From Pseudomonas sp. RIT288 (GTDB lineage: Bacteria; Pseudomonadota; Gammaproteobacteria; Pseudomonadales; Pseudomonadaceae), in the NCBI RefSeq assembly GCF_000631985.1, contig NZ_JFYN01000007.1:123528-187527 (forward strand): a stretch of DNA of 64,000 nt. Reading direction: 5' to 3'. A program made the position numbers and the translations under genes. Positions 43,100 through 51,599 of the stretch are shown here, piece by piece (within the stretch, counting starts at the first letter, position 1; each line of letters starts with the position of its first letter). Under the pieces are notes generated by a model, which did no database searches, had not been told where the DNA came from, and was given only the letters and a program-made list of their open reading frames with translations.

Positions 43100-43402
43100 G
43101 TGATTACTGAAGAATTTGAAATCGTCAAAGCAATTTTTCAGCTGGTTGAAGGCGGAATTGTTCACGGTTATGACGCCTTTCGATACAGCGTCGAGTGGGG
43201 GGGCAACTATATGGAGGCAGACCTCGCCGTTGAAAAAAATGGTTCAGAAATCTGGGACGCTGAGACTGATTTCAACCATTCGAAAATCTATGCGTTTGTA
43301 GAAAAATTACACGCGAATGCAGTCGCTCGCGGCGAGCCATGGATATCCTTTGTCCTGTCCTATCGCGAAGGCGGGCAAGTGACAACGAAATTCAACCATT
43401 GA
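43100..43402 (+). CDS. YezG/DUF600-like immunity-type protein, copy 2
   Basis: Second copy, also 100 residues and also with a GTG start (43100), preceded by GCAGGAAATA. It keeps the landmarks of copy 1 (ITEE-FEIVKAIFQLVE, HGYDAFRYSVEWGG, RGEPWISFVLSYREGGQV) but differs through the middle. Tandem, diverged immunity genes without the cognate effector are typical of orphan immunity islands in which strains collect protection against competitors' toxins. That is an inference, since no secretion-system gene is nearby. Confidence 0.65.
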   Translation: MITEEFEIVKAIFQLVEGGIVHGYDAFRYSVEWGGNYMEADLAVEKNGSEIWDAETDFNHSKIYAFVEKLHANAVARGEPWISFVLSYREGGQVTTKFNH

Positions 43403-43504
43403 TTTGATAAAAAACGTGATCTGTCCCGGTTTTACCGGTTTTATTGCCAGGAAATGATAGGCCGCTAAAGAGTGGAGTGTCTGCTGGCAAATTAAAGACT
43501 TGAA

Positions 43505-43588
43505 AATCAAAAGATCGCAGCCTGCGGCAGCTCCTACAGGGAATAAATGTCCACTCTGTAGGAGCTGCCGCAGGCTGCGATCTTTTGC
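43505..43588. repeat. two family 2 REP arms, outward inverted pair
   Basis: ATCAAAAGATCGCAGCCTGC ending CTCCTACA at 43538, and TGTAGGAGCTGCCGCAGGCT from 43557, face each other across 18 bases. Confidence 0.85.
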
Positions 43589-43590
43589 TT

Positions 43591-45228
43591 TTACTTCGGG
43601 TAAAGCGGCGGCAACCCGCTGTCCCCGACCGGATCCTGCACCCGCTCGGCCGCCGGAATGGTACGGATTGCCCGCCACAGGTCCTCGCCCTGCCAATGCT
43701 GCCCCGTCTCGCTGTACAGCGCTCCATTGAGCCCGTCCAGCGCATCCGACAACGGCACAAACCGCGCTGCCATGTCCGCCAACGTTTCCGGCTGCTGTCG
43801 CGCCCACGCATCGAGTGCCTGCCGGGTCGCTTGCGGATCGTTGGCCTGGCTCGCGCGCTTGATGTCGTCCAGCAATGTGCGCGGGCTTGGGCCGGTTTGG
43901 GCGGCACGATGCACCGCCGGTTGCCAGCGTGCACGCCACCACAGGCCGAAGCCGAGCAGGGTGGTGCAGGCGAGGATCAGCGTGCTGAGTTTCCACCACC
44001 ACAACACATCGTTATCGGCGGCGTTCACTTGCAGGGTACCGGCCGGGGTATCGACCTGCAGGCTCGGGTTGTTTGCCACTTGCAGGGTGCGCGCCGGCAG
44101 GCTGGTGTGTTCCAGATGATCTTCGAAGGTGTTCCACCAGATCACGTCGACGGTCGGCAACTCGATCGCGCCGCTGCGGCTGGGTACCAGCGCTTCGCGT
44201 TCTTCACGGCTGCCGATCAGGCCGCGCTCGCCGCTCTGGTTACTCAGCACCGGCTGATCCGGGTAACGGCGCAGGCCGTTGGCTTCAGTGCCGGGCAAGG
44301 CCGGCAACTGCGAACTGGCCAGGCCTTCGGCTTTCAAAGTCAGGCTGCGAGTCAGGGAGTCGCCGACCTGAAGATGATCCGGCTCCGGGTTCCAGCTTTC
44401 GCTCAGGCTCAGGCTGCGTGCGGGTAACCACGGCGCATCGGCCGGGTAGGTCAGCGGTTTCGGTTTGACCGTCAGTGCGATCTCGGCGGAATTGACGCGC
44501 AACAGCTTGCCCGGTTTTGGGCCTTGCGCAGTCGCGTCCTGGGCGGGTTGAGTGTCGACCAGAGTGGCGCTGAAGGTCTGCGGGGCGATGAGCAGCAAGC
44601 CGCTGTGCTGCGGGTAGATCGCATAGCGCATCTCGATCACGCCATGGCGCACGCCGTTGATGTCTTTCTCGTAGGTGCGCGTGTCGCCCAGTTGCTCGAT
44701 ACGCGCATCGGCGATTTGCAGCGGGGTCAGGCTGCTGTCGTCATACAGCGACACCGAATGGTAGATGCGCAGGGTCAGGATCGCCTGGGCCTGCACGTAC
44801 ACGCTGGACTGGTCGAGGCTGGCTTCGATGAACACCGGATCCAGGTTGTTTTTCTCTTCGCGGGTGTCGCTCTCGACCACTTGCACGGTGATCGGCTGGC
44901 TCTGCACCTTACCCAGTTGCAGCGGCGGAATGACCACACTGCCGTTCTCTTTCGGCAGCAGGGTGATGATCCAGCGGGTGGTGGCACGGTTGTCGCCATT
45001 GAGGGTGTTCAACTGGTTGACCTGACGTGTGCCGCGCACCTCGAACAACGGTTCCAGCGGCGCCAGGTCAGGTTTGCCGAACTGGGTGACATCATCCGTT
45101 TCGAGGGTGAGTTCGACCGTCTCGCCGGAGTTCAGGCGACTGCGATCCACGCTGGCCGTCAGCTCGGCCGCCTGGGCGGTGGCTGTGCAGAACAGCAGGG
45201 GCAGCAACAGAGCGGTGAAGCGGGTCAT
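43591..45228 (-). CDS. batD: BatD-family membrane protein
   Basis: Protein of 545 residues. A signal peptide (about 1-20, LLLPLLFCTATAQAAELTAS) is followed by beta-rich periplasmic domains typical of BatD (SRLNSGETVELTLETDD, EVRGTRQVNQLNTLNGD). One transmembrane helix lies near 415-435 (LSTLILACTTLLGFGLWW), and the cytoplasmic tail of about 110 residues is helical. It is the last gene of the moxR operon, with a start overlapping the batB stop. The function of Bat proteins is unsettled; envelope stress tolerance or MoxR-assisted folding are the usual proposals. Confidence 0.88.
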   Translation of the reverse strand: MTRFTALLLPLLFCTATAQAAELTASVDRSRLNSGETVELTLETDDVTQFGKPDLAPLEPLFEVRGTRQVNQLNTLNGDNRATTRWIITLLPKENGSVVIPPLQLGKVQSQPITVQVVESDTREEKNNLDPVFIEASLDQSSVYVQAQAILTLRIYHSVSLYDDSSLTPLQIADARIEQLGDTRTYEKDINGVRHGVIEMRYAIYPQHSGLLLIAPQTFSATLVDTQPAQDATAQGPKPGKLLRVNSAEIALTVKPKPLTYPADAPWLPARSLSLSESWNPEPDHLQVGDSLTRSLTLKAEGLASSQLPALPGTEANGLRRYPDQPVLSNQSGERGLIGSREEREALVPSRSGAIELPTVDVIWWNTFEDHLEHTSLPARTLQVANNPSLQVDTPAGTLQVNAADNDVLWWWKLSTLILACTTLLGFGLWWRARWQPAVHRAAQTGPSPRTLLDDIKRASQANDPQATRQALDAWARQQPETLADMAARFVPLSDALDGLNGALYSETGQHWQGEDLWRAIRTIPAAERVQDPVGDSGLPPLYPK

Positions 45229-46967
45229 CGAGTTTTTTCCTGATCCTGATGTTGTTGCTGTTCGTACCAGAATTTGCGTCGCAGCAGTTCGCCCGGGTCG
45301 TCCGGGATCTTGCCCAGCCATTGTTCCAGTGCCTGGCGTTGCTCGCCTTCGAGGTTGTCCTCGCCAGGTTGCAGCGTCGGGGCAGTATTCGGTGCTTCGT
45401 CCGGCGGGTTGCCCGGCACCTCGTTGGGCCCCGGTTGCGGGGGCGTGGTCGGCGGCGGTTGGTTGGCCGACTCGCCGGGCTGCGCCTCGCTCGGGGTGTC
45501 ACTTTTCACCGCGGGTGGCGGCGCGGTCGCTGGCGGTGGTTCATCGCCGGGCACGCTCGGCTGCGCCGGTTGCGGTTGCGGCTGTGGTTCGGCCGGCGGC
45601 GGGGTGTTCTTCTGCTTGAGCAGGTTTTCCACCAGGGCCTTGTTGGTCAGTGCCGGGCGCAAATCCGGTTGCAGTTCCAGCGCTTGCTCATAAGCATCGA
45701 TGGCGGCTTCCAGCTCACCACTTTTCGCCAGCGCGTTGCCACGATTGTAGTGGGCGCGGGCATCGCTGCCTTCGGCGAAACGCTGAGCGGCGCCACTGTA
45801 ATCGCCGGCCTCGTACAACGCCACCCCTTGCCACTGGTGATCTGCGAAGTGTTCGGCAGCTTCGGCCGGACGCTTTTGTTTGAGCAGGTGCAGGCCCCGT
45901 TGGTCGGGACGCAGCCACAGGTCTTCGAAGTCGAAAGCGTAGCTTGGCTGCGGCAGACACAGCAGCAATGGCAGGCAGAACAACCAGCCACGCCGTCCGG
46001 CGCAGGCGGCGAGCAGCAATAGCGGCAACAACAGCCAGTAACCCTGATCGGCCCAGGTGTCGAGGCGCACGGTCTGGCCATCGTCGCGCAGGCTGCGCGG
46101 GCCATCGAGCAGCCCAAGTGTGCGCAAATCGGATTCGTCGAGACGCGCGCTATGGTACTCACCGCCGACACTGGCGAGGAATGCGCCAAGGCTCGGGCTG
46201 TCGAGTTGCGGCACGCGGATCGCGCCTTGTTCGTCCTTGAGGAAACTGCCGTCCTCCTGAGCGATCGGCGCGCCTTCAGCGGTGCCGATACCGAGCATCA
46301 GCAGTTGCGCCGATTGCTGGCCGAGGGCGCGGCGAATGCCTTGGCGTTCCTCTTCGGTCAGTGAGGAGCCGATGAGCAGAATCCGCCCCTGGCCGAGCGC
46401 GCCTTGCTTGAGCAGGGCCAGCGCCTTGCTCACGCCGAGATCAGCGCGATGGCCGCTTTCCGGCATCAGCGACGGCTTGAGGGCGTCGAGCAGATTGTGG
46501 CTGGTCGCCAGGTCATCCGACAGCGGCACCAGCGTGTGCGCGCTGCCGGCGTAGACGACGATCGCGGTCTGCGCATCGCTGCGTGCCTGCAACAAGTCGA
46601 ACAGCTTGCGCCGGGCCTGTTCCAGTCGCGTTGGCGGCGAGTCGGTGGCGAGCATTTCCGGGGTCAGCTCCAGCACCACCACCAACGGGTCGGCAGGTTT
46701 CTGGCTGGTCTGTTCAACCCGTTCCCAACTGGGGCCGAGCAGGGCGACGATGGTCAGCAGCCACGCCACGCCGAGGGCGACCCACGGCAGCTTGCTGGTG
46801 CGCCCATTGCCACCGCTGAGCAGCGTCGCGTGGAATGCCGGCGGCAGAATCATCTGCCAGCGTCCGGCGCGTTTCTGCCGGTGCCAGAGTTGCCAGATCA
46901 GCCAGCCGAGCAGCGGCAGGAGCAGCAGCCACCAAGGGCGGAACCAGTGCGGCCAGAGCGCGATCAT
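45225..46967 (-). CDS. batB: VWA and TPR protein (BatB/BatC-like fusion)
   Basis: Protein of 580 residues: two N-terminal helices (about 10-25 and 60-78), a von Willebrand A domain (about 90-285), a further helix pair near 310-345, TPR repeats (about 360-450, AHYNRGNALAKSGELEAAID) and a proline/glutamine-rich tail. The MIDAS position reads VVVLELTPEMLATD, where the canonical DxSxS would be expected, so metal binding is likely weakened or lost. TPR and VWA domains, separate genes (BatB, BatC) in some bacteria, are joined here. ATGA overlap with batA upstream. Confidence 0.88.
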   Translation of the reverse strand: MIALWPHWFRPWWLLLLPLLGWLIWQLWHRQKRAGRWQMILPPAFHATLLSGGNGRTSKLPWVALGVAWLLTIVALLGPSWERVEQTSQKPADPLVVVLELTPEMLATDSPPTRLEQARRKLFDLLQARSDAQTAIVVYAGSAHTLVPLSDDLATSHNLLDALKPSLMPESGHRADLGVSKALALLKQGALGQGRILLIGSSLTEEERQGIRRALGQQSAQLLMLGIGTAEGAPIAQEDGSFLKDEQGAIRVPQLDSPSLGAFLASVGGEYHSARLDESDLRTLGLLDGPRSLRDDGQTVRLDTWADQGYWLLLPLLLLAACAGRRGWLFCLPLLLCLPQPSYAFDFEDLWLRPDQRGLHLLKQKRPAEAAEHFADHQWQGVALYEAGDYSGAAQRFAEGSDARAHYNRGNALAKSGELEAAIDAYEQALELQPDLRPALTNKALVENLLKQKNTPPPAEPQPQPQPAQPSVPGDEPPPATAPPPAVKSDTPSEAQPGESANQPPPTTPPQPGPNEVPGNPPDEAPNTAPTLQPGEDNLEGEQRQALEQWLGKIPDDPGELLRRKFWYEQQQHQDQEKTR

Positions 46968-48043
46968 CGGCGCCTCCGCAGACGCAGGCGTTGCAGACGC
47001 TCACGCCAGTCAGGCAACGGACTTTGCAGATACAGCTCCTTGGTAAACAGGCGTTGCAACGGGTTGTCCGGCCATAATTCGCGGGCGACCAGCAACAGGC
47101 TCAGTAGCAGGGCAAAGGCTAGCGGCCACTGATACAAGGCTTGCGCCGGGCGTGCCTGGGTCGGTTGCTGGGTCACCGGCTCGAGTTGATCGAGGGTGTC
47201 CCTGATCGCTTGCAGCTCTTTGCCGTCGCGGGCGCGGAAGTATTGGCCGCCGGTGGCGTTGGCGATGGCCTTGAGGGCCGGCTCGTCGAGGTCCAGGCTC
47301 GGATTGACCCCGAGCAGGCCGGTGCTGCCACTGTCTTGCGGGTCGGCGCCGATGCCGATCGGGTAGATTTTCACCCCTTCGCTGGCGGCCAGTTTCGCCG
47401 CAGTCAACGGATCGATTTCGCCGCCGTTGTTGGCGCCGTCGGTGACCAGAATCAATACCCGGCTTTGTGCCGGACGCATGCGCAGGCGCTTCAGCGCCAG
47501 ACCGATCGCATCGCCGATGGCGGTGTTCTTGCCGGCGATGCCGATACGCGCTTCATCGAGCCAGACGCGCACGGTGTGCCGGTCGAAAGTCAGCGGTGCC
47601 TGCAGATACGCCTGGCTGCCGAACAGGATCAGACCGACGCGATCACCATCGCGGCTTTCAAGGAAATCCCCGAGCAGATGCTGGACCAGCGACAAGCGAC
47701 TGACGTCTTCGTCCTGCCACTGCATGTCGGGGAAATCCATCGAGCCGGACACGTCCACCGCCACCAGCAGATCGCGGCCGCTGGCGGCAATCGGCAACGG
47801 TTCGCCGAGCCATTGCGGGCGGGCGGCGGCGCTCAGCAGCAACAGCCACAGCAGCAGGAACGGTGCTTGCTGGCGCCACGCCGGCAGGTTGGCGCGGGCC
47901 CGGCGCCGCGCCAGGCCTTCGAGGTCGGAGAGGAAACTCACGCGCAGCGCCGGCTCGCCGCTGTCGGCCACCGGCAACACCAGACGCATCAGCCACGGCA
48001 GCGGCAGCAGCACGAAGATCCACGGCCAGGCGAACTCAAACAT
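46964..48043 (-). CDS. batA: VWA-domain membrane protein (BatA-like)
   Basis: Protein of 359 residues (MFEFAWPWIFVLLPLPWLMR) with N-terminal hydrophobic helices, a VWA domain and a C-terminal helix (LYQWPLAFALLLSLLLVARE). The MIDAS is intact: DVSGSMDFPD near residue 93, with the threonine and aspartate later in the domain (NTAIGDAIG, VTDGANNGG). It is therefore the metal-binding partner of the degenerate BatB-like protein. The start at 48043 gives an 8-base overlap with the DUF4381 gene; the open frame upstream to 48064 was set aside. Confidence 0.9.
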   Translation of the reverse strand: MFEFAWPWIFVLLPLPWLMRLVLPVADSGEPALRVSFLSDLEGLARRRARANLPAWRQQAPFLLLWLLLLSAAARPQWLGEPLPIAASGRDLLVAVDVSGSMDFPDMQWQDEDVSRLSLVQHLLGDFLESRDGDRVGLILFGSQAYLQAPLTFDRHTVRVWLDEARIGIAGKNTAIGDAIGLALKRLRMRPAQSRVLILVTDGANNGGEIDPLTAAKLAASEGVKIYPIGIGADPQDSGSTGLLGVNPSLDLDEPALKAIANATGGQYFRARDGKELQAIRDTLDQLEPVTQQPTQARPAQALYQWPLAFALLLSLLLVARELWPDNPLQRLFTKELYLQSPLPDWRERLQRLRLRRRR

Positions 48044-48533
48044 GCTTGCGAATCCAGGTTTCAACGGCTTGGGTCAGGCCGGCGATGGCTTTGTCGTCGA
48101 GTTTGCATTCGGGTTTGTAGGCGCCTTCGACCAGCACCATCCAGCGCGTCAGGCCGGCGGCCGGGCAGCGGTTGTCGAGAAACGCCAGCCATTTGCGCCC
48201 ATTGAGCGTGTGGCTCTGGCTGTAGGGGTAGTGGTTGCGGCACAGGCGTTTGAGCAGGCCGTTGAGCTGCTGCAGCCAGGCCCCGGCCGGTGCGCCGTCG
48301 TAGGGTTTGGGCATTTGTGCCAGTTCCGCCAGTGCGGCGATGCGCACGGGATCGAGCGGTTGTTCGGCGCGCACGATCGGGCGTTTCTTGATCGGAATGA
48401 ACCGGCGCAAACGCCACACGGCGAAGCCCAGCAGCGGCAGCAATAACAGCAGCAGCCACCAGCCCGGGGCCGGAGGCCAGAAGTCGATCGGCGGCGGGGA
48501 AATCAGCGGTTGCAGTTGCTCGATGCCGTTCAT
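48036..48533 (-). CDS. DUF4381 membrane protein
   Basis: Protein of 165 residues with one transmembrane helix near 26-45 (PGWWLLLLLLPLLGFAVWRL) and a cytoplasmic helical domain of about 100 residues (RIAALAELAQMPKPYDGAPA, LNGRKWLAFLDNRCP). The order moxR, DUF58, DUF4381, VWA, VWA-TPR, BatD is standard. It is expected to be part of the membrane complex served by MoxR. ATGA overlap with the DUF58 gene. Confidence 0.88.
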   Translation of the reverse strand: MNGIEQLQPLISPPPIDFWPPAPGWWLLLLLLPLLGFAVWRLRRFIPIKKRPIVRAEQPLDPVRIAALAELAQMPKPYDGAPAGAWLQQLNGLLKRLCRNHYPYSQSHTLNGRKWLAFLDNRCPAAGLTRWMVLVEGAYKPECKLDDKAIAGLTQAVETWIRKHV

Positions 48534-49474
48534 CGACTGCTCCCCGGACGCTGCGGATTGAGGAACTCGCGCATCTGCTCGACCATCTCGCTTTGCGTGC
48601 TCAGCGGCATCAGCAGTACCCGCAGTTTTTGCGCGAGCAATTCCCAGCGGGCGATGCGTGCTTCGGCTTGGGCGCGATAGGTCTGGCGCAGCTCGAAATT
48701 CAGCGTGTCGAGTTCCAGTTGTGCGCCTCTTTCCGCGAATCTCAGCAGCCCGGCGGCAGGCAGCGCGTGATCCAGCGGATCGGACAGCGGCAACAGCAAC
48801 AGATCGCAGTGACGCGACAGCAGGCTCAGTTGCTGCTCGGCGCTGTCGGACAGCGCGCGCTCGTCGCAGATCACGATCACCAGGCTGCCCGGGCGCAACA
48901 CTTCACGCGCCCGGCGCAGCGCCACGCCGAGGGCGTCGCGGTCCGGCTCGCGTTCGCTGTGCAGCGATTGATTGACCTTCACCAGGCGGTTGAGCAATTG
49001 CAGCAGGCTCTGCTTGCTGCGGCGCGGTTTGATTTCGTAATGCTCGTTGTCGCCAAACACCAGCCCGCCGACCCGGTCGTTATGGCCCAATGCGGCCCAG
49101 CCGATCAGCGCCGCCGCTTGCGCTGCAAGCACTGACTTGAACATCAGTCCGGAGCCGAAAAACAGCCGCGTGCTCTGCTCGACCATGATGAAAATCGGTC
49201 GCTCGCGTTCTTCATGGAACAGCTTGGTGTGCGGCTCCTGGGTGCGCGCGGTCACGCGCCAGTCGATGGTGCGCACGTCGTCGCCGGCCTGATAGACCCG
49301 CACCTGATCGAAGTCCACCCCGCGACCACGGAATTTCGAGTGATGCAGGCCGATCAGCGGGCTGCGCTGGCTCGGCGTGGAAAACAGCTGCACTTCGCGC
49401 ACACGGTGACGCATCTCGATCAGATCGGTGAGGCTGATGCGGATGCCCGGTTCGGACGGCAGGGGGGCGTTCAT
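48530..49474 (-). CDS. DUF58 domain protein
   Basis: Cytosolic protein of 314 residues (MNAPLPSEPGIRISLTDLIE) with the central DUF58 signature (GRGVDFDQVRVYQAGDDVRT followed by IDWRVTARTQEPHTKLFHEE). This family is VWA-like (LVIVICDERALSD) and occurs next to MoxR ATPases. The ATG at 49474 was chosen; the upstream in-frame start codon is a TTG at 49483. Likely a MoxR adaptor or client; no reaction is known. Confidence 0.9.
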   Translation of the reverse strand: MNAPLPSEPGIRISLTDLIEMRHRVREVQLFSTPSQRSPLIGLHHSKFRGRGVDFDQVRVYQAGDDVRTIDWRVTARTQEPHTKLFHEERERPIFIMVEQSTRLFFGSGLMFKSVLAAQAAALIGWAALGHNDRVGGLVFGDNEHYEIKPRRSKQSLLQLLNRLVKVNQSLHSEREPDRDALGVALRRAREVLRPGSLVIVICDERALSDSAEQQLSLLSRHCDLLLLPLSDPLDHALPAAGLLRFAERGAQLELDTLNFELRQTYRAQAEARIARWELLAQKLRVLLMPLSTQSEMVEQMREFLNPQRPGSSR

Positions 49475-49479
49475 GGGGG

Positions 49480-50439
49480 TCAAGCGACGGCTACGACGTC
49501 GAGAATCCGCTGCACCACCCGATCCTGATCGATGCCGGCGGCTTCGGCTTCAAACGACAGAATGATGCGGTGACGCAACACGTCGAACAGCACCGCCTGA
49601 ATGTCTTCCGGGCTGACGAAGTCGCGACCGGCCAGCCAGGCGTGTGCCCGGGCGCAGCGGTCGAGGGCGATCGAGCCGCGCGGGCTGGCGCCATAGGCGA
49701 TCCACTCGGCCATTTCCGGGTCGAACTTGGCCGGCGTGCGCGTGGCCATGACCAGTTGCACCAGGTATTCCTCCACGGCGTCGGCCATGTACAGACCGAG
49801 GATTTCCTTGCGCGCGGCGAAAATCGCCTGCTGGCTGACCCGGCGCTCAGGCTTGGTTTCGCCGTTCAGCGCTTCGCCACGGGCCTGCTGGAGGATCCGG
49901 CGTTCGACGGCAGCGTCCGGGAAACCGATTTTCACGTGCATCAGGAAGCGGTCGAGCTGGGCTTCGGGCAACGGGTAGGTACCTTCCTGCTCGATCGGGT
50001 TCTGCGTGGCCATCACCAGAAACAGTGGCGACAGCTCGTAAGTGCTGCGCCCGACACTGACCTGACGCTCGGCCATGGCTTCGAGCAGCGCCGATTGCAC
50101 CTTGGCCGGCGCCCGGTTGATTTCGTCCGCCAGAACCAGGTTGTGGAAGATCGGCCCTTGCTGGAACACGAAACTGCCGGTTTCCGGGCGATAGATCTCG
50201 GTGCCGGTGATGTCGGCCGGCAGCAGGTCCGGGGTGAACTGGATGCGATGGAACTGGGCTTCGATGCCCTCGGCGAGTTCTTTGATCGCTTTGGTCTTGG
50301 CCAGACCCGGAGCGCCCTCGACCAGCATGTGGCCGTCGGCGAGCAGGGCGATGAGCAAACGCTCGATGAGTTTTTCCTGGCCGAGAATCTGCGTTGAAAG
50401 AAAGGTTCGCAGCGCGAGCAGCGCTTCACGATGTTCCAT
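49480..50439 (-). CDS. MoxR-family AAA+ ATPase
   Basis: ATPase of 319 residues with Walker A EGAPGLAKTKA near residue 41, Walker B LVLADEINRAPAK near 105, sensor 1 MATQNPIEQEGTYPLPEAQL and the C-terminal lid (YGASPRGSIALDRCARAHAW). MoxR proteins act as chaperones that help mature VWA-domain partners, which matches the downstream genes. It is the first gene of the six-gene operon. Its ATG at 50439 follows CAGGAACAGTCACCG. Confidence 0.94.
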   Translation of the reverse strand: MEHREALLALRTFLSTQILGQEKLIERLLIALLADGHMLVEGAPGLAKTKAIKELAEGIEAQFHRIQFTPDLLPADITGTEIYRPETGSFVFQQGPIFHNLVLADEINRAPAKVQSALLEAMAERQVSVGRSTYELSPLFLVMATQNPIEQEGTYPLPEAQLDRFLMHVKIGFPDAAVERRILQQARGEALNGETKPERRVSQQAIFAARKEILGLYMADAVEEYLVQLVMATRTPAKFDPEMAEWIAYGASPRGSIALDRCARAHAWLAGRDFVSPEDIQAVLFDVLRHRIILSFEAEAAGIDQDRVVQRILDVVAVA

Positions 50440-50619
50440 CGGTGACTGTTCCTGGAAAGGGTGGCCGCAGGCGTTCGGATAACGCCGGGGCTGGGGGCGT
50501 TACTTTAATCCATCGAGGGGGGCGGCGACTAACGGCATTTTGCGCAAAGTGCGGGAAATGACTGGGGCAATTGTTGGAATTTTGTAGCCCGAGAAAGGTG
50601 CAGTGTTCTTTCGGGCCTC

Positions 50620-50690
50620 TTCGCGAGCAGGCTCGCTCCCACATTAGAACGGCGTACACCCGTCAAACTGGGAGCGAGCCTGCTCGCGAA
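50620..50690. repeat. two family 1 REP arms, outward inverted pair
   Basis: TTCGCGAGCAGGCTCGCTCCCAC (20621-type arm) ends near 50642 and GGGAGCGAGCCTGCTCGCGA starts near 50670, in the reverse of the usual REPIN order, upstream of the moxR operon. Confidence 0.8.
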
Positions 50691-50741
50691 GGGGGCAGTC
50701 CAGACGACATCAAATTTCGCCTCATCGCTGGCAAGCCAGCA

Positions 50742-51095
50742 TCAAATCTGGCTGATATAGGTTCCGGTGCCATCAAGGATGTTCTTCAGGGTTTCTTCAA
50801 CTTCAGCCAGATCAACCATGTCCGGATTGAAGGTAATTTCCAGCACATCATCGCCATTCAGCGCATCGGCATCCGCCGCCGCGATTTCAATCTTCAGCAG
50901 AGTCTTGGTCAGGGTGACTTTCACGCCGTCCAGCGTCGAAGGCTCGCCATCCAGGGTGATCTCCAGCTCGTCCTCGTCCGGATAGCGGCTCATCAGAAAC
51001 ATCTCGCCCTTGTCGCTATGGCAGCAGAGCATGGCCATGTTGTCTTCTTCGTCGTCGCACGGGTTGACGATCAGTAGGGCGGTGGTCATTTGCAT
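50742..51095 (-). CDS. small acidic protein of unknown function
   Basis: Cytosolic protein of 117 residues (MQMTTALLIVNPCDDEEDNM) rich in aspartate and glutamate, with predicted strands (MAMLCCHSDKGEMFLMSRY, EDELEITLDGEPSTLDGVKV) and an acidic C-terminal helix (DMVDLAEVEETLKNI). It resembles no family I can name. The ATG at 51095 has GGAATTCC upstream; the ATG two codons later (51089) is possible. It stands alone between the moxR operon and gdhB. Confidence 0.65.
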   Translation of the reverse strand: MQMTTALLIVNPCDDEEDNMAMLCCHSDKGEMFLMSRYPDEDELEITLDGEPSTLDGVKVTLTKTLLKIEIAAADADALNGDDVLEITFNPDMVDLAEVEETLKNILDGTGTYISQI

Positions 51096-51599
51096 GGGGG
51101 AATTCCTGCCTCGGCGGGCGTGTTGGTCGCAATTGGGCGCGATTCTGCCAGCCCTCGGGAATTTCTGCATGTCAGAGTGTCAGAGGATGTGTCGTGAACG
51201 CGACACAGGTCAATGGTCATTTATGGCACGCCTGTACCGTAAAAACGGGCATTCAAGCCGCCGTTCTTCTCCATGACTGCTAGTGTTTATCGGTGCCAAA
51301 TCCCTTGTTTACGTGCCAATGACCGAATATGTCGCAGCACCGCAAGCAGACACATTGTCGCACCCATTAAGCTGCGCAACGGATGAGCACCCGTAAAGAC
51401 ATTGTTGGCAGCCTCGACAGTCGTTTTTGCAGATGCCCATTCAATGGAAGGTGAATGTGACCTGAGTGTCCCGTCCAGCTTCACCCACCTGTCCCCTGTT
51501 TCCTCTGCCCGAGAATCAGGAACAGGGCGACACAAGCCCCGAAAGGGGTGTTGCACGCGACGCTTTCCATCAATAACAAGCTTAAGCGGAGTACCACAG
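51096..51599 (+). promoter_or_regulatory. long gene-free leader of the glutamate dehydrogenase gene
   Basis: About 500 bases without a gene. It contains a perfect palindrome GTGTCG-N6-CGACAC (51188-51205), a repeated GTGCCAA (near 51294 and 51315), and a hairpin-forming CCTGTTTCCT / AGGAACAGG pair (near 51493-51524) close to the coding region. The palindrome could be an operator; the late hairpin could act in the mRNA leader. Confidence 0.35.
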
